From Sinotaia quadrata (taxonomy: Eukaryota; Mollusca; Gastropoda; Architaenioglossa; Viviparidae): DNA of 64,000 nucleotides. The stretch's first letter is position 1, and each line of letters starts with the position of its first letter. Made by a program: the position numbers and the translations under genes. The notes below the pieces were generated by a model. The model ran no database searches. It worked only from the letters and a program-made list of their open reading frames with translations, and was not told the DNA's origin. Of the stretch, positions 1 through 10,689 are shown one piece after another. The stretch spans positions 64,200,879 through 64,264,878 of the forward strand of contig CM054182.1 of NCBI GenBank assembly GCA_028829895.1. Reading direction: 5' to 3'.

Positions 1-522
1 TGTTGCTAATATATTGTTGATAACGTCGTGTTGCTAATGTTTTCTTAATGATGTCCTGTTAATGTATTGTTGAAGATATTGTACTGCTCATACATTGCTG
101 ACAATATTGTTCTGTTAATGGTGATGTGTTGCTTCTATATTGCTGATAATATTACCTTATTAAAGTGTTGTTAATGGTGATGTACTGGTAACATATTGCT
201 GAAAATATTATGCTGTTAATGCGTTGCTAATGGTGTTAATTTTTTAATATATTACTGATAATATTATGTTTATAATGGTCATGTGTTGCTAACATATTTC
301 TGACAGCATCATGCTATTATGTGTTGTTAATGGTGATGTGTTGCTAACATATTTATGACAACATCATGATATTATGTGTTGTTAATGGTGATGTGTTGCT
401 AACATATTTATGACAACATCATGATATTATGTGTTGTTAATGGTGATGTGTTGCTAACATATTTATGACAACATCATGATATTATGTGTTGTTAATGGTG
501 ATGTGTTGCTAACGTGTTGTAG
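1..522. repeat. 55-bp minisatellite running into a 3' splice site
   Basis: Clear 55-bp units start at 281, 336, 391, 446 and 501; positions 1-280 hold older, diverged relatives with the same TGTTGCTAAC and TGTTAATG words. The last, shortened unit (501-522) ends in TTGTAG and forms the 3' splice site of the exon at 523. Every unit carries a branch-point-like TGCTAAC. The array is intronic if the protease-homologue model is right. Confidence 0.85.
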
Positions 523-693
523 CTACGATAAACGGCGATGGCACAGCCACCGTAACGCTACCAGAACCGGTGACCGTGGACCCTACCACTTGTAACCCGT
601 ACGCCTGTGTGTACGACCCCGCAACAATGGCTGGTTTGGTCGATTTTAACACTTGCACGATCGCTGGTTATGGCGATGACGTGGTCGAGACAT
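523..693 (+). CDS. Serine protease homologue, exon A (partial gene)
   Basis: First of three exons seen for an S1 (chymotrypsin-fold) protein whose 5' part lies before the window. The acceptor is TTGTAG at 517-522 and the donor is GTAAGT at 694. The exon is 171 nt: two bases, 56 codons, then one base. The translation contains ATVTLPEPV followed by NTCTIAGYG, which aligns with the S1 pattern 'a-tvsLP ... C-x-i-s-G-W-G' between the catalytic Asp and Ser regions, with Tyr in place of the usual Trp. Codon phase matches the next exon. The His and Asp positions of the triad would be in upstream exons. Exon GC content is clearly above the flanking DNA. Confidence 0.8.
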
Positions 694-1087
694 GTAAGTA
701 ACCTTGAACTTTGGAGCAAGTCTGATCTAGAGTCCACCAACAATTAAATCTTTTACAATCTATTGGATTGTCTAACAACATGAAACAAACTACACAACAA
801 TAATAATAATGTCGAAATTATTTAATCACATCAAATAAAATGGTATATATATGCAAAGTAAAGAAATAAGAGATGTCAGTTCTCAAACCACGGTGTAATG
901 GCTTTATTAGGGATGGAATGGGGAGAGATAGAGAGAGGGAGGTAGACAGAGAGGGAGAAAGAGAAGGAGCATAATGTATTGCAGATATTAATTTCTACTT
1001 TATTTATAGCAACAGAAATGCATGCTATCAATCTGTACTAAGTCTGATAATGATAATCAATAACCATTTTGAATTCTTACTTCGAAG

Positions 1088-1248
1088 TCGCATACACGGG
1101 AGTGCTGACCACTTCAAGAATAGCCAACAAGACGTCATCAACATGCTGTGACGCTATCATCTCAGCTGACCAGTTCGTGAACGCTGCAGTCGCCATCACG
1201 GCTTCCGCCACTCCCATCTGTCTTATCTCTACTGGAGGACCTTGCGGC
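1088..1248 (+). CDS. Serine protease homologue, exon B
   Basis: 161 nt: two bases plus 53 codons, ending exactly on GGC before donor GTAAGT. The acceptor is CGAAG at 1083-1087; it has a poor pyrimidine tract but is the only one I found that keeps the frame. It encodes AYTGVLTTSRIANKT, then a Cys pair, and ends STGGPCG, the approach to the active-site loop (C191 by chymotrypsin numbering). The specificity-pocket position 189 is Gly, not the Asp of trypsin. The donor is duplicated downstream in a 46-bp tandem repeat. Confidence 0.8.
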
Positions 1249-1431
1249 GTAAGTACCCGAATTCTTTCGATTAGGTACAAGAAGACCTTGTAGTGTAAGT
1301 ACCCAAATTCTCTCGATTAGGTACAAGAAGACATTGTAATATAAGTGCCAGATGATTTATCTTTATTAGAAGCATAAGAACCCTGTGGCATACGTACCAG
1401 ATGTTCTCTTTATTAGGTACAAGTTCATTTA
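1238..1431. repeat. 46-bp tandem repeat across the exon B donor
   Basis: Units begin at 1238, 1284 and 1330, with a more diverged fourth from about 1378. Unit 1 is the last 11 exon bases plus the first 35 intron bases. Unit 2 keeps TAAGTACCC but lost the GC-rich codons, and unit 3 has ATAAGTGCC. The repeat therefore copied a working 5' splice site, and the copies are decaying. Confidence 0.85.
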
Positions 1432-2269
1432 AAACTGTTAACTTAAAACAGTCGAAGACTTGTAATATGCTCAAGAAGCCTTGAACACTTTAAAATACTT
1501 CTTAATAGATTATTTTTTAAATTGTTACTTGTACATGTATTACTAAATTGGATCAATAACAAGAAAACAAATAGTAAACTGAAGCAAAAAGAGATTAATG
1601 TTTGTAACTTCATTCCTCATAGAAATAACTCAACAAAATAAACAACTTTGTACCATTGTTTATTGCTATTGTTTGTATTAGATCAGTACATTTAAAGTAT
1701 ATTTTATTCAGTAAGTCTAAATATTAATTTTTAATAGTGTACTATAAAGCTTGGAAATCTAAGACTGTATAGCAAACAATAATAGCAAATTGTTTATAGT
1801 ACATTGTATTAGAATAATATAGGAGTTATAATTAACTTTACTTAATGCTTATTGTTTATTGGATAATTAAAGTCGTGTTAACATTAATTACCATAAAAAT
1901 GGTGCTCTGATTTTTAAAATAAAACAAACCAAAACTCGTTAACAGCATCTGCATCCCATTCTAAAGCCGATATTCCGTATGGGTCAGGTAGAATTATTTT
2001 ATTAGCACCATGTTCTAGAGTACGTTTTCCTCATAGCGCAATTTTGACCTTGACATCAAGTTGACCCCTGTAAATTACGCTGGAAGCTAGCTGAGATTCA
2101 CGACATGTTTTGATATCAACAAGTGTAAGGTCAGACACGTTTTGTCTACCACTCAGTGCGCATGTGCTGAAAGACCCGGATGATAACAGGAACAAATTGC
2201 GTCCCTATATTCTTTGACGTCTTTGTGTGGCCACTTGTTTTGATTGACAAATAATAATAGTAATAAATA

Positions 2270-2920
2270 ATTCGTTCCATTTCTAAGAAATATTACAGAT
2301 ATGTATTTTGAGAAATAATAATAGTAATAAATAATTTTTTCAATTTCTAAGAAATATTACAGCAATGCATTTTGAGAAATTTCTAACAAGGTTTACAGCT
2401 ATGCATTTTTACGAGTGTCTAACCAGTGTTACAACATTTTTACGAATGTCTAACAAGTGTTACAACATTTTTACGAATGTCTAACAAGTGTTACAACATT
2501 TTTACGAATGTCTAACAAGTGTTACAGCATTTTCACGAATATCTAAGAAGTGTTACTGCTTATTTACGAAAGTCTAACAAATGTTACATTTTTACGACTA
2601 ACAAGTGTTAAAACAATTATAGCGAATTTCTAACAAGTGTTATAGCTATGAATTTTTACAAATTTCTAGCAAGTATTACAACTATGAATTTTTACAAATT
2701 TCTAAAACCTGTTAAAGCGGTTTTAGAATTTCTAACAAATGTTACATCTATACATTTTTTAGAATTTCTAACAGATATTAGGGCTATGTAGCTTTTCACG
2801 AATTTCACAAATTAGGACTAGGGTTGTGCTTTTTCATATATTTTAATAACAAATAGTATACATGACTTTGCTACGAAATTTACAAACTAGTATTACAGCT
2901 ATGCTTTTTAATGAATTTCA
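2270..2920. repeat. Degenerate ~30-bp intronic repeat
   Basis: About 20 diverged units built on TTTACGAATTTCTAACAAG and GTTACA words fill the 3' half of the intron before exon C. The best-conserved units lie at 2395-2530. The repeated TCTAAC is branch-point-like, but the array stops about 40 bp short of the acceptor. The rest of this intron (1432-2270) is unique AT-rich DNA in which I see no other feature. Confidence 0.7.
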
Positions 2921-2956
2921 CCAAACGGCTATTATTTCACGTTTCATTTATTTCAG

Positions 2957-3100
2957 GGTGACATCGGAGCTCCAATCTATTGTTTGGCCCCCCAAACTAA
3001 TGAAATGATCTTGGTGGCTCTGGCCGCGGGCCGAACGTGCACCCCTGGGGGTGTCTTTGCCGCAATAGATCTCACGGGAGGAGATTACATTGCATCATAG
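2957..3100 (+). CDS. Serine protease homologue, terminal exon C (catalytic Ser lost)
   Basis: 144 nt, phase 0, after acceptor TTTCAG (2951-2956), ending in TAG at 3098-3100. It starts GDIGAPIYC where active S1 proteases have GDSGGPlvC: the catalytic Ser195 is Ile and the oxyanion-loop Gly197 is Ala. It continues to LAAGRTCTPGGVFAAIDL, matching the C-terminal 'vS-G-..C..p..pgvyt.v' strand. The protein is therefore an S1 family member without peptidase chemistry. Such homologues act as cofactors, binding proteins or immune regulators in other invertebrates; its role here is not known. The fold assignment is firm; the exact family is not. Confidence 0.85.
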   Translation, partial: GDIGAPIYCLAPQTNEMILVALAAGRTCTPGGVFAAIDLTGGDYIAS

Positions 3101-3144
3101 TTTGTTCCTCTTAGTTTTTTTTTCTGTGTACACCTATGTGTTTG

Positions 3145-3191
3145 AATAAATAGTTCACTTTTGTTTGTTCATCCATGTTTAAGAAAATAAA
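3145..3191 (+). promoter_or_regulatory. Polyadenylation signals of the protease homologue
   Basis: AATAAA occurs at 3145-3150, 45 bases after the stop codon, and again at 3186-3191. GT-rich sequence follows from about 3205, consistent with a downstream cleavage-factor element. Either signal could be used. Confidence 0.6.
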
Positions 3192-3204
3192 TTTTGAATC
3201 TGTA

Positions 3205-3261
3205 TATGTGTGTGTATGTGTGTGTGCGTGCGTGTGTGTGTGTGTGTGTGTGTTTGTGAGT
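3205..3261. repeat. (GT)n microsatellite
   Basis: Interrupted TG/TGCG dinucleotide tract just after the second AATAAA. Confidence 0.9.
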
Positions 3262-3484
3262 ATAATTTATATTCTACCTAAGTGGAAGACAAGGATTTAA
3301 GGTTTGAGACATTTGAATTTAATAGATTTAAAAACCATACGAAAGTTTATTGCATTGTTTCCTGCTTACCTTTGTTTCATTTTCATGCACTCTTTCTTTT
3401 CGAACTTTCACGACATAAAAGGAAATTGGTGGCATTTCCTATATTTTTAATTTAACATGTTTGAAACGATATCCAAACCTACAA

Positions 3485-3523
3485 CCCCCCCCCCCCCCCA
3501 CACACACACACACACACACACAC
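3485..3523. repeat. Poly-C and (CA)n tract
   Basis: A run of C followed by a CA dinucleotide tract. The unique DNA around it (3262-4020) shows no coding signal I can support. Confidence 0.9.
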
Positions 3524-4026
3524 TTTTGAAAAAACAATATTGTTATTTTTATCTAAGACAAAGTTTACATCATTTCTGAGTTACAATACAATTGATCAAA
3601 GTGTTTCTGGAGTGTCTCCTTGTACATTTCATTGCTCTTGTTATCAAAGATTCAAAGTTTTTGATAGTAAACGAATAGTGTTATAGGCACTGCAACATTA
3701 CTTCGAGCTTAAAGGAGGTTTATGTGGGAACGAACAGGAGTTGGATCCCCTAGGAGAACAAGAAACAATTTACCGGATAATGAATATTGCCACAGAACAA
3801 GACAAAGAGTTTGAGGATGACTTCAAGTTTTCTTACTTGTTTTGAATCTCATATCTAATAGACAGCCCTGTACGTTTGATTTTAAAAGGCAGAGATCATG
3901 AGACTGAAGTCAAGTAATAGCAACATACATTATTGCAAATGGGGGCCGCCTTTGTTTATCTTTATCTTTTCATTTCTTTATTTTTTTTGTCTAAGTTGTG
4001 AACTGTGACTTTTTGTAGCAGCCAAG

Positions 4027-4810
4027 ATGGCGTCTAAGCATTAAATGCTGAGGAGGAAGCTCGATTGTTGATGGAATTGTCGATTATGGCGATATTACTG
4101 ATGACGAAACTAGAGGTGATGAAGGGGATTATGCTATGGAAGATATCAAGAACACTACTTCAGACTCTAGTGACAGTGATCTTGAAGATTATGGCGATAT
4201 TACTGGTGACGAAACTAGAGGTGATGAAGGGGATTATGCTATGGAAGATATCGCGAACACTACTTCAGACTCTAGTGACAGTGAACTTGAAGCACAACCG
4301 AATACATCAAGAGGTGGGAATGGCCGCGATATACGTGGACGTGATGTTAGTGGACGAAATTGTCAAAGTGAAGCAAACGTTGAGTAGCAGTGTTTGCATA
4401 CTGATTCTTTTTTATATTCTTATTATGGTAAGCATGGACCAACAGAGTTTTACAACTTGACGCTCAAATGGTTGTGTTATTTGATCAGCTGTTTCCTGCC
4501 AAACCAAACTTTATTCTAATCAGAGTAAAATGCTTCTGGTGCAGTTGAGTGGGATAATGACATTATTGACGAAGAATTTAGAGTTTTCATTGGTATGCTC
4601 TATTTTATAGGACTTCACCCTCCAAGAGACAGAAATGAATTGCCAGTGACACATCTGCTTCTCAGAACATTCGTTATCGACGTTATTGTGCAGGGATGGG
4701 TGTCATGACAGATACCACCAGAATGTGTATTACTGGTTTCTTGTCCTGCATGAAAATGCATTCGATTGGGGCGGGGGGGGGGGAGGATTGATAGCAGTTT
4801 TAACATCACC
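4027..4810 (+). pseudogene. Decayed piggyBac-like transposase, N-terminal part
   Basis: ATGGCGTCTAAG at 4027 opens a MASK-type start. After one frame slip the sequence reads NAEEEARLLMEL, then acidic SSDSDLED blocks with casein-kinase-like sites (4136-4290), as in the disordered N-termini of piggyBac-derived (PGBD) transposases. After stops and further slips, 4545-4680 reads EWDNDIIDEEFRVFIGMLYF and then IGLHPP, resembling the conserved 'w.plt..El..flgl.i.mGl...p' segment that opens the transposase core. The DDD catalytic core is not recognisable after about 4800. Several stops and frameshifts make it non-functional. The assignment rests on pattern and composition, not a search. Confidence 0.5.
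4082..4291 (+). repeat. 105-bp (35-codon) tandem duplication in the transposase relic
   Basis: Units 4082-4186 and 4187-4291 are nearly identical and in frame, doubling an acidic block ending in SSDSDLE / SSDSELE. The length is a multiple of three and the few differences are mostly substitutions. Confidence 0.9.
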
Positions 4811-5289
4811 ACTGGTGCTTGCGTTGATCATTTCATCATAAGACGTTATCTGAATTGAAGTGCCCCAATGGGACCCCACAGCCTCACATTGCGTTCCGAG
4901 GTGGAGGGCGGGAGGAATGGGGTGAAAACGGTCGCACCAGTTTGGTGTACACCCTCAGTGCCTTCCGTCGCAGCATGTGATGAGTTCAGGCATTTGGACA
5001 GAAGACTACATGCAACAGTTGGAACTAAATTGTATTTTATTTCACTAAAACATAAGCACTCACTGGCTGTGTCCTATACGTTCTAAATATTTTATGTATA
5101 TTATGTAGAGGAAAAAAAAGAAACGACGTAATTTTTACTAAATTTTTAATTGAAATTTTCTTTGGCTAGCAAGAAACAGTGTAGATTATCTCACTTGTTA
5201 CGCTATTGTCCTCACTTTGAAGCAGATAATTATTATTGATTGATTCTCCATTCACTTCTCTACAAGAATAAATATACTTTTGCCAACAT

Positions 5290-5755
5290 TAGAGAGGGTG
5301 AGTAAATTTGCCTATCACTATTTCTAGACTTAATTCTTATATAAACATTGTTAAATTGTCGAAGTGACCCGACCTTGGTCACTCCTTATGAAGGTATTTT
5401 TGTGTCAGGGTTGGAGTAAACAGCTCGAGTTCAGAATAAGCTAGAAATTGCTAATGGAAATCCAAACCAGTTCCAACTGGATGAGTAGTTTTTTTATTGT
5501 AGCATTGGATAATTATTATATTATAATAAAAAAAACTACTCATCCAGATTTATGGGAACGACCAGCCAATGGGCTTAGATCAAAAGTTTACCTGCAATAG
5601 AGAATTCTAATGTCTAATCACTTTGAATTTGGAGTGGTAAGAAGTCCGGTGATGTAAGGCAGCCATTAGCTTAATGGTGAGTTAACTGAATGATTGAGAG
5701 AGAATGGACTTAGAAATATTTCGTGCATTTTTGCTTTTGATATGTTATACTTGTG
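5290..5755 (+). repeat. Interspersed repeat family, copy 1
   Basis: This segment is related over most of its length to the reverse complements of 13265-13765 and 49000-49640 and to 58545-58815. Shared landmarks in order: GTGACCCGACCTTGG, GGTTGGAGTAAACAG, AACCAGTTCCAACTGGATGA, GACCAGCCAATGGGCT, CACTTTGAATTTGGAGTGG, TTAGCTTAATGGTGAGTTAA and TCGTGCATTTTTGC. This copy also has a 21-bp inverted repeat, 5477-5497 against 5527-5547. No coding capacity; class unknown. Confidence 0.75.
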
Positions 5756-5814
5756 TTTAATGTAGAGAAGTATTATGTGAATAGACTATTATTTCTACAA
5801 ATTTTTTAACGAGT

Positions 5815-5964
5815 GTATGTGTGTGTGTATGTGTGTGTGTGGTGTGTGTCTGCGATTATAAACCCGTGTGGATGTGCTAGTGTGTACCGTTTTGTGTTTT
5901 GATGGGGATAAGTGCATACTTTTAAGTGAAATAAATATTGGCTGCACAGACAGACAGACAGACA

Positions 5965-5999
<35 letters not shown>
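5815..5999. repeat. (GT)n, (CAGA)n and (CA)n microsatellites
   Basis: GT tract at about 5815-5850; a CAGA run then a CA run at 5945-5999. Reading frames here are artefacts of the dinucleotide repeats. Confidence 0.9.
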
Positions 6000-6000
<1 letters not shown>

Positions 6001-6041
6001 TTACAATGTAACAATAATAAATGAGTTTGTTTTGCTTTTCT

Positions 6042-6385
6042 TTGATGGAGCTAGCTCAGCCGTCAAATTTGAATCACAGCTATTTATTTGGAGTTGTTTA
6101 TTGATGGAGCTAGCTCAGCCGTCAAATTTGAATCACGGCTATTTATTTGGAGTTGTTTATTGATGGAGCTAGCTCAGCCGTCAAATTTGAATCACTGCTA
6201 TTTATTTGGAGTTGTTTATTGATGGAGCTAGCTCAGCCGTCAAATTTGAATCACGGCTATTTATTTGGAGTTGTTTATTGATGGAGCTAGCTCAGCCGTC
6301 AAATTTGAATCACGGCTATTTATTTGGAGTTGTTTATTGATGGAGCTAGCTCAGCCGTCAACTTTGAATCACGGATGTTTATTTA
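6042..6385. repeat. 59-bp minisatellite, about 5.8 copies
   Basis: Units start at 6042, 6101, 6160, 6219, 6278 and 6337, nearly identical until the last one decays after 6370. Each unit contains the perfect palindrome GAGCTAGCTC. Confidence 0.95.
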
Positions 6386-8090
6386 ATTGATGGTGCAGCT
6401 GACGATGATGAGCGATAATGGAGAAGGCATGCAACCTTTCAAGCAGCCAAACAGCTTTTAAAATGATAAAGAACACACGAAGAAAATAATTCAAACTTTC
6501 TTTATACTGCAGCATTGTTCCAGATCACAAATATAACATGCAAACATTTACTCGTCCTTAGAGAAGTTTCGATTTTAACGAGCCGTTCTTTTGGTTTTTT
6601 ATTTTAAAACCAGTTAAAACTAAAGCCCATTTGTTCATGAGCAAAAATAATGAGTGTAACGGGAGGTAACTCCAAAAAAAAGAAGAAATAGTTCAGTAGT
6701 TAAAGAAACGCATCGTGCTGCCACACATGAATAGTTTTAAATATTGCAACACGGTTTGTAACACAGTAATATTGTAAATATTAGAGAACAGCCTGTCTGA
6801 TTTCTTACTAAAGACTGCTGTAATTGTGCATGAAATCTGAAACACAGACTACAAAAATTTGCAAACAGTATTTACTTGTTAGGGTTTTATATTTTTTTTT
6901 TAAGTGATGCAGGTTTTTTCCTTGCTTCTTTTTTTTTTTAAAAGCAAATTAAAAGTATGCCAAATGTTTCAGGTCAGTAAAGCATTATCAAAAGTTTCAT
7001 AACGGTTCTAACGTCACAAAACAGTCTCTTTTTTGCTTTACTTGGTATGAAAACAAACAAGCAAACAAATAACAAACAAACAACAACATTCACGTTATAA
7101 CTAAAACTAGCTATAAAAATATTTCAAATTTATTGTGTATATAAAGAAAACTATCTTGCTTTAATTAATATTATAAAAAATATTTCCTATAGTACAGCTA
7201 AATCAAATATATTTTTACTACAAACAAATTGTCCCCATTTCCAATGAATGTACAAAGCAATTATGCCATATTCTATGAAATATTTCTGTGTATTCATCAA
7301 GTGATTTGACAATTTTAAAAAAATCCCCCCTACTTTCCTTATTTATTAAATACAAAATATCAATAATTCTCAGTTGAATTTAGTTTTAGAAATATTGTAA
7401 ATGTATGTAAACAAATATTATTTCCGTTTTGCCCGACTCAATTCACCAGTCCTTAATTGACAGTGAAAAATAGCTTTACAAATATTTATAAAATATGACT
7501 AATATAGACAAAGTTTTCTTATTCTACACAAATCAGAATTCACAGAGTGTAGTTTGATAAGAAAAATTGTGAATCTAAACAAGATAAAGAATTGTATTAT
7601 TTATTTTATTATTATTTTAATGTAAAGTCGGGAATCTAGTAAATAGATGTTCTGTTTAATAGGACAGAAACTGAAGATGGAGCGATCCTTTAATAACAGT
7701 ACGATGCATATTGCTGAAAATAGCCTTCAGCATAAAGTACGACCATACAAAAAATGGTTTCAACATGTATAATTATTATAATTTTAAAAATACATCTGTG
7801 AAATAGGGCATAATTAAATAACCGGCATGAACCATGATTCAAAGTATGCTTGTAAAGGAAAAAAACAAGCAAAAACAGTAGAGTTGACTGCTAGTAGGGA
7901 ATATAGGTCCTTGATCTTCGATGTCCGATTGCCGCCGGCACTTCCGGCAGCCATGATGAAAGGCACCTACAGTGTGCGTCGTAGCATTACCGTTTTTGCT
8001 GGATGGTGCAAGGAAACAGTTCTGATCCGTCATCTGTTCATCTAAAACACCAGTTGGTCGATGTGTACCAATGCCGTCACTTTGTTATTA
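6386..8090. other. AT-rich spacer without recognisable genes
   Basis: About 1.7 kb of unique, AT-rich sequence with short poly-A/T runs and a CAAACAAA cluster near 7050-7090. I see no splice-bounded open frame, RNA gene or transposon end here. Confidence 0.6.
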
Positions 8091-8094
8091 GTCG

Positions 8095-8620
8095 TAAATA
8101 TCACTGTGCTAGATGACTGTGTAGAAATTAAATACGACCATTTCACTCTTCATCCTAAACATCTTTGTTGTTAAAAAGTAAGTAGAAATAGAAACTTAGT
8201 CATTTCACTGTTCATCTTAAGGGGCTAGACCTACCTAAACTTAGCTAAAACAAAATCGTCTTTTTTTTCAAAGCTGGCATGTGTCAAACCCCGAAAAAAT
8301 CGACTTTTAAATCTAGAAAATCGGAAAAATCTTTTCCGTGCCTGCTTTGAACTCTCATATCTCCACTTTAGTGTGGAGTTGATTCATAATTCAAACTGGA
8401 AATGAAACTAGAAAGATTGAGCTTCTCATGATACCAAATACTAGTAGGTGTTCAAAGCAACGATTCTTTTAACTAAATCTAGGTAGGTCTAGCCCTTAAA
8501 CGTCTGAGTTGCTAAACGGTGTGTAAAAGTAGAAACCTGACCATTTCACTGTTCATCTTAAACGTCTGAGGTGTGTAGAAATAGTACCCGACCATTTCAC
8601 TGTGTTTGAAACGAGATTTC
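8095..8620. repeat. Diverged tandem units interrupted by a MITE
   Basis: Several units share CATTTCACTGTTCATCTTAA, ACGTCTGAG and GTGTAGAAATAG words (about 8140-8220, 8500-8560, 8560-8610). The same unit appears at 10376-10470 and, more changed, as the 62-bp array at 10690-11300, so this is one dispersed minisatellite family. Confidence 0.7.
8221..8495. mobile_element. 275-bp MITE with TTAA target duplication
   Basis: Ends are near-perfect inverted repeats of about 31 bp: left GGGGCTAGACCTACCTAAAC, right (reverse complement) GGGCTAGACCTACCTAGATT, both continuing into TTAG(C/T)TAAAA. TTAA flanks it at 8217-8220 and 8496-8499. The related repeat unit at 8540-8570 has CACTGTTCATC-TTAA-ACGTCTGAG uninterrupted, which is the exact empty site. 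TTAA duplication is the hallmark of piggyBac-superfamily transposition; there is no internal coding capacity. Confidence 0.85.
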
Positions 8621-9204
8621 ATGTGGGATTACAATTCAAAATTCGAAGTTAATTATTTAATTTGCAACTGATAACTAGACAGTGTGAACATGTCCATAGT
8701 CAGAAGTACAGATCTGAAGGAGGTGGGGGGGGGGGAGAATTGAGAGGGATGGAATTTGCATTTTCTTGCGTTGGTGTATAGATAAGAGAAGGTAGAAAAG
8801 TACGTACAGGGGAAAAGGACGATACGTGAGGATCTGATTAAGCATGCCTTCGCACCTCATGCCAGATTGTCACATGCAGAGAAAATTCTAAATTTGTAGC
8901 GGGGAGCAAGGGGTATGGGAGGTGGATCGAGTGCATATACACCTTTAACAGTAGTGGAATCATTACATTCACTAACAGAGACTGAAGGAAGGGCCTGTCC
9001 CTGGTGTGTCCCTGACTCGGTCAGATGAAAGCCAAGCCAAGGAAGAAGTCTGATGGTAAACAAGTGGCTGTGAATGAATGAAAGAAAAATTTACATTGTA
9101 TTCTTTATAATGAATTTTGTAGTAGTGTATTCAACGTAATTAAGATAAACCTAAGCAGATTGGAGAAGAAACTTAGAGCCAGTCAAAATGATATACTTCA
9201 GGGT

Positions 9205-9830
9205 TCCAGTGTTCAGTGTACATGCAGGCCCAGTGTGCGGTGTAAATGCAGGCCAGTGTTCAGTGTACATGCAGGCCCAGTGTGCGGTGTAAATGCAGGC
9301 CAGTGTTCAGTGTACATGCAGGCCCAGTGTGCGGTGTAAATGCAGGCCAGTGTTCAGTGTACATGCAGGCCAGTGTTCAGTGTACATGCAGGCCCAATGT
9401 GCAGTGTACGTGCAGGCCAGTGTTCAGTGTACATGCAGACCCTGGGTGCGATGTACATGAAGGCAAGTGTTCAGTGTACATGCAGATCAGTGTTCGGTGT
9501 ACATGCAGGCCGTGTTCAGTATACATGCAGAGCAGTGTTCGTGCAGACCAGTGTTCAGTGTACATGCAGATCAGTGTTCAGTGTACATGCAGATCAGTGT
9601 TCAGTGTACATGCAGACCCTGTGTTCAGTGTACATGCAGACCCTGTGTTCAGTGTACATGCAGATCAGTGTTCAGTGTACATGCAGACCAGTGTTCAGTG
9701 TACATGCAGATCAGTGTTCAGTGTACATGCAGATCAGTGTTCAGTGTACATGCAGACCAGTGTTCAATGTACATGCAGACCAGTGTTCAGTGTACATGCA
9801 GACCAGTGTGCGGTGTACTGCAGTGATTGC
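9205..9830. repeat. 24-bp minisatellite (about 25 copies)
   Basis: The unit is CAGTGTTCAGTGTACATGCA plus GRYC, with some longer variants. Because 24 is divisible by three and the unit lacks stops in several frames, it leaves long frames open (205, 179 and 119 codons). No start context, splice site or neighbouring coding sequence supports translation. Confidence 0.95.
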
Positions 9831-10375
9831 ACAATTGACCGCAGGACGCAAGGCGACGTTTGACATGTTTTGCGTGTGACCTGATGCATTGAATTCCTAA
9901 AAGCACTGTGTTCAGAAAGAATAGATTAGTCCAGATTTGGAAGTACAAAGACAGTAGTCAAAAGCCGATCAATGAAGAAAATACTATCATGATATCGCCT
10001 AATGCTGCGTTATTAACTCTTCTTCTTTTTTTATTCTTATAATTAAATATGTTGTTAAATCGGCCTCCACTCTTAAGCGTCTTTGTTACTGTAGTTTGTT
10101 ACATGTTAAGTGTAACGTGTCATAAGTGTAACGTAGTGTCTCTTATAATGTTACACTTACAGTCATTGTTATGCATTGTTCATATTTTTTGTGCAATTTA
10201 CTCTGCTGGTGGACAACGAGCCGAAATCCGATCTAAAATATATCAGGCCGTTGCCCCATAACAAAATCTCCATAAGTCACTATCTGTATCGGCACTTGCA
10301 GATGGATTAGCGCGCAGGTCAAAAGTGCATTTGGACTAATCACATACATACAAATCACCCCAGGTAGTATACGAC

Positions 10376-10470
10376 ACTGTTCATCTTAAAAGTCTGTGTT
10401 GCTAAACGGTGTGTAGAAATTGGAACCCGGCCATTTCACTGTTCATCTTAAACACCGGCCAATGGTGCTG
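10376..10470. repeat. Dispersed units of the TTCATCTTAAA family
   Basis: Two units like those at 8095-8620 (CACTGTTCATCTTAA, GCTAAACGGTGTGTAGAAAT), separated from that array by about 1.8 kb including the 24-bp array. Confidence 0.75.
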
Positions 10471-10689
10471 CAATGGATTGTGCAGGTTGTGCAATACACA
10501 AGGACACCGGTGGTTCTGGGTGAGTGTGTGGGTGTGCCTTGCCTCAAGTGGGGTATATATAATATATATATATATCTACATTGTTTGCAAAAGCGTTTTT
10601 TCGTTTGAAATCGAAGGGATCCTACACCGAAGGTCTGCACAAGGGCCCCAATCAACTTACTACACCACTGACATCAATGTTGTTAGGAT

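Noticed and set aside
9246..9863. 205-codon Cys-rich open frame
   Set aside because: It is entirely the 24-bp minisatellite, open in several frames, with no start context, splice sites or homology.
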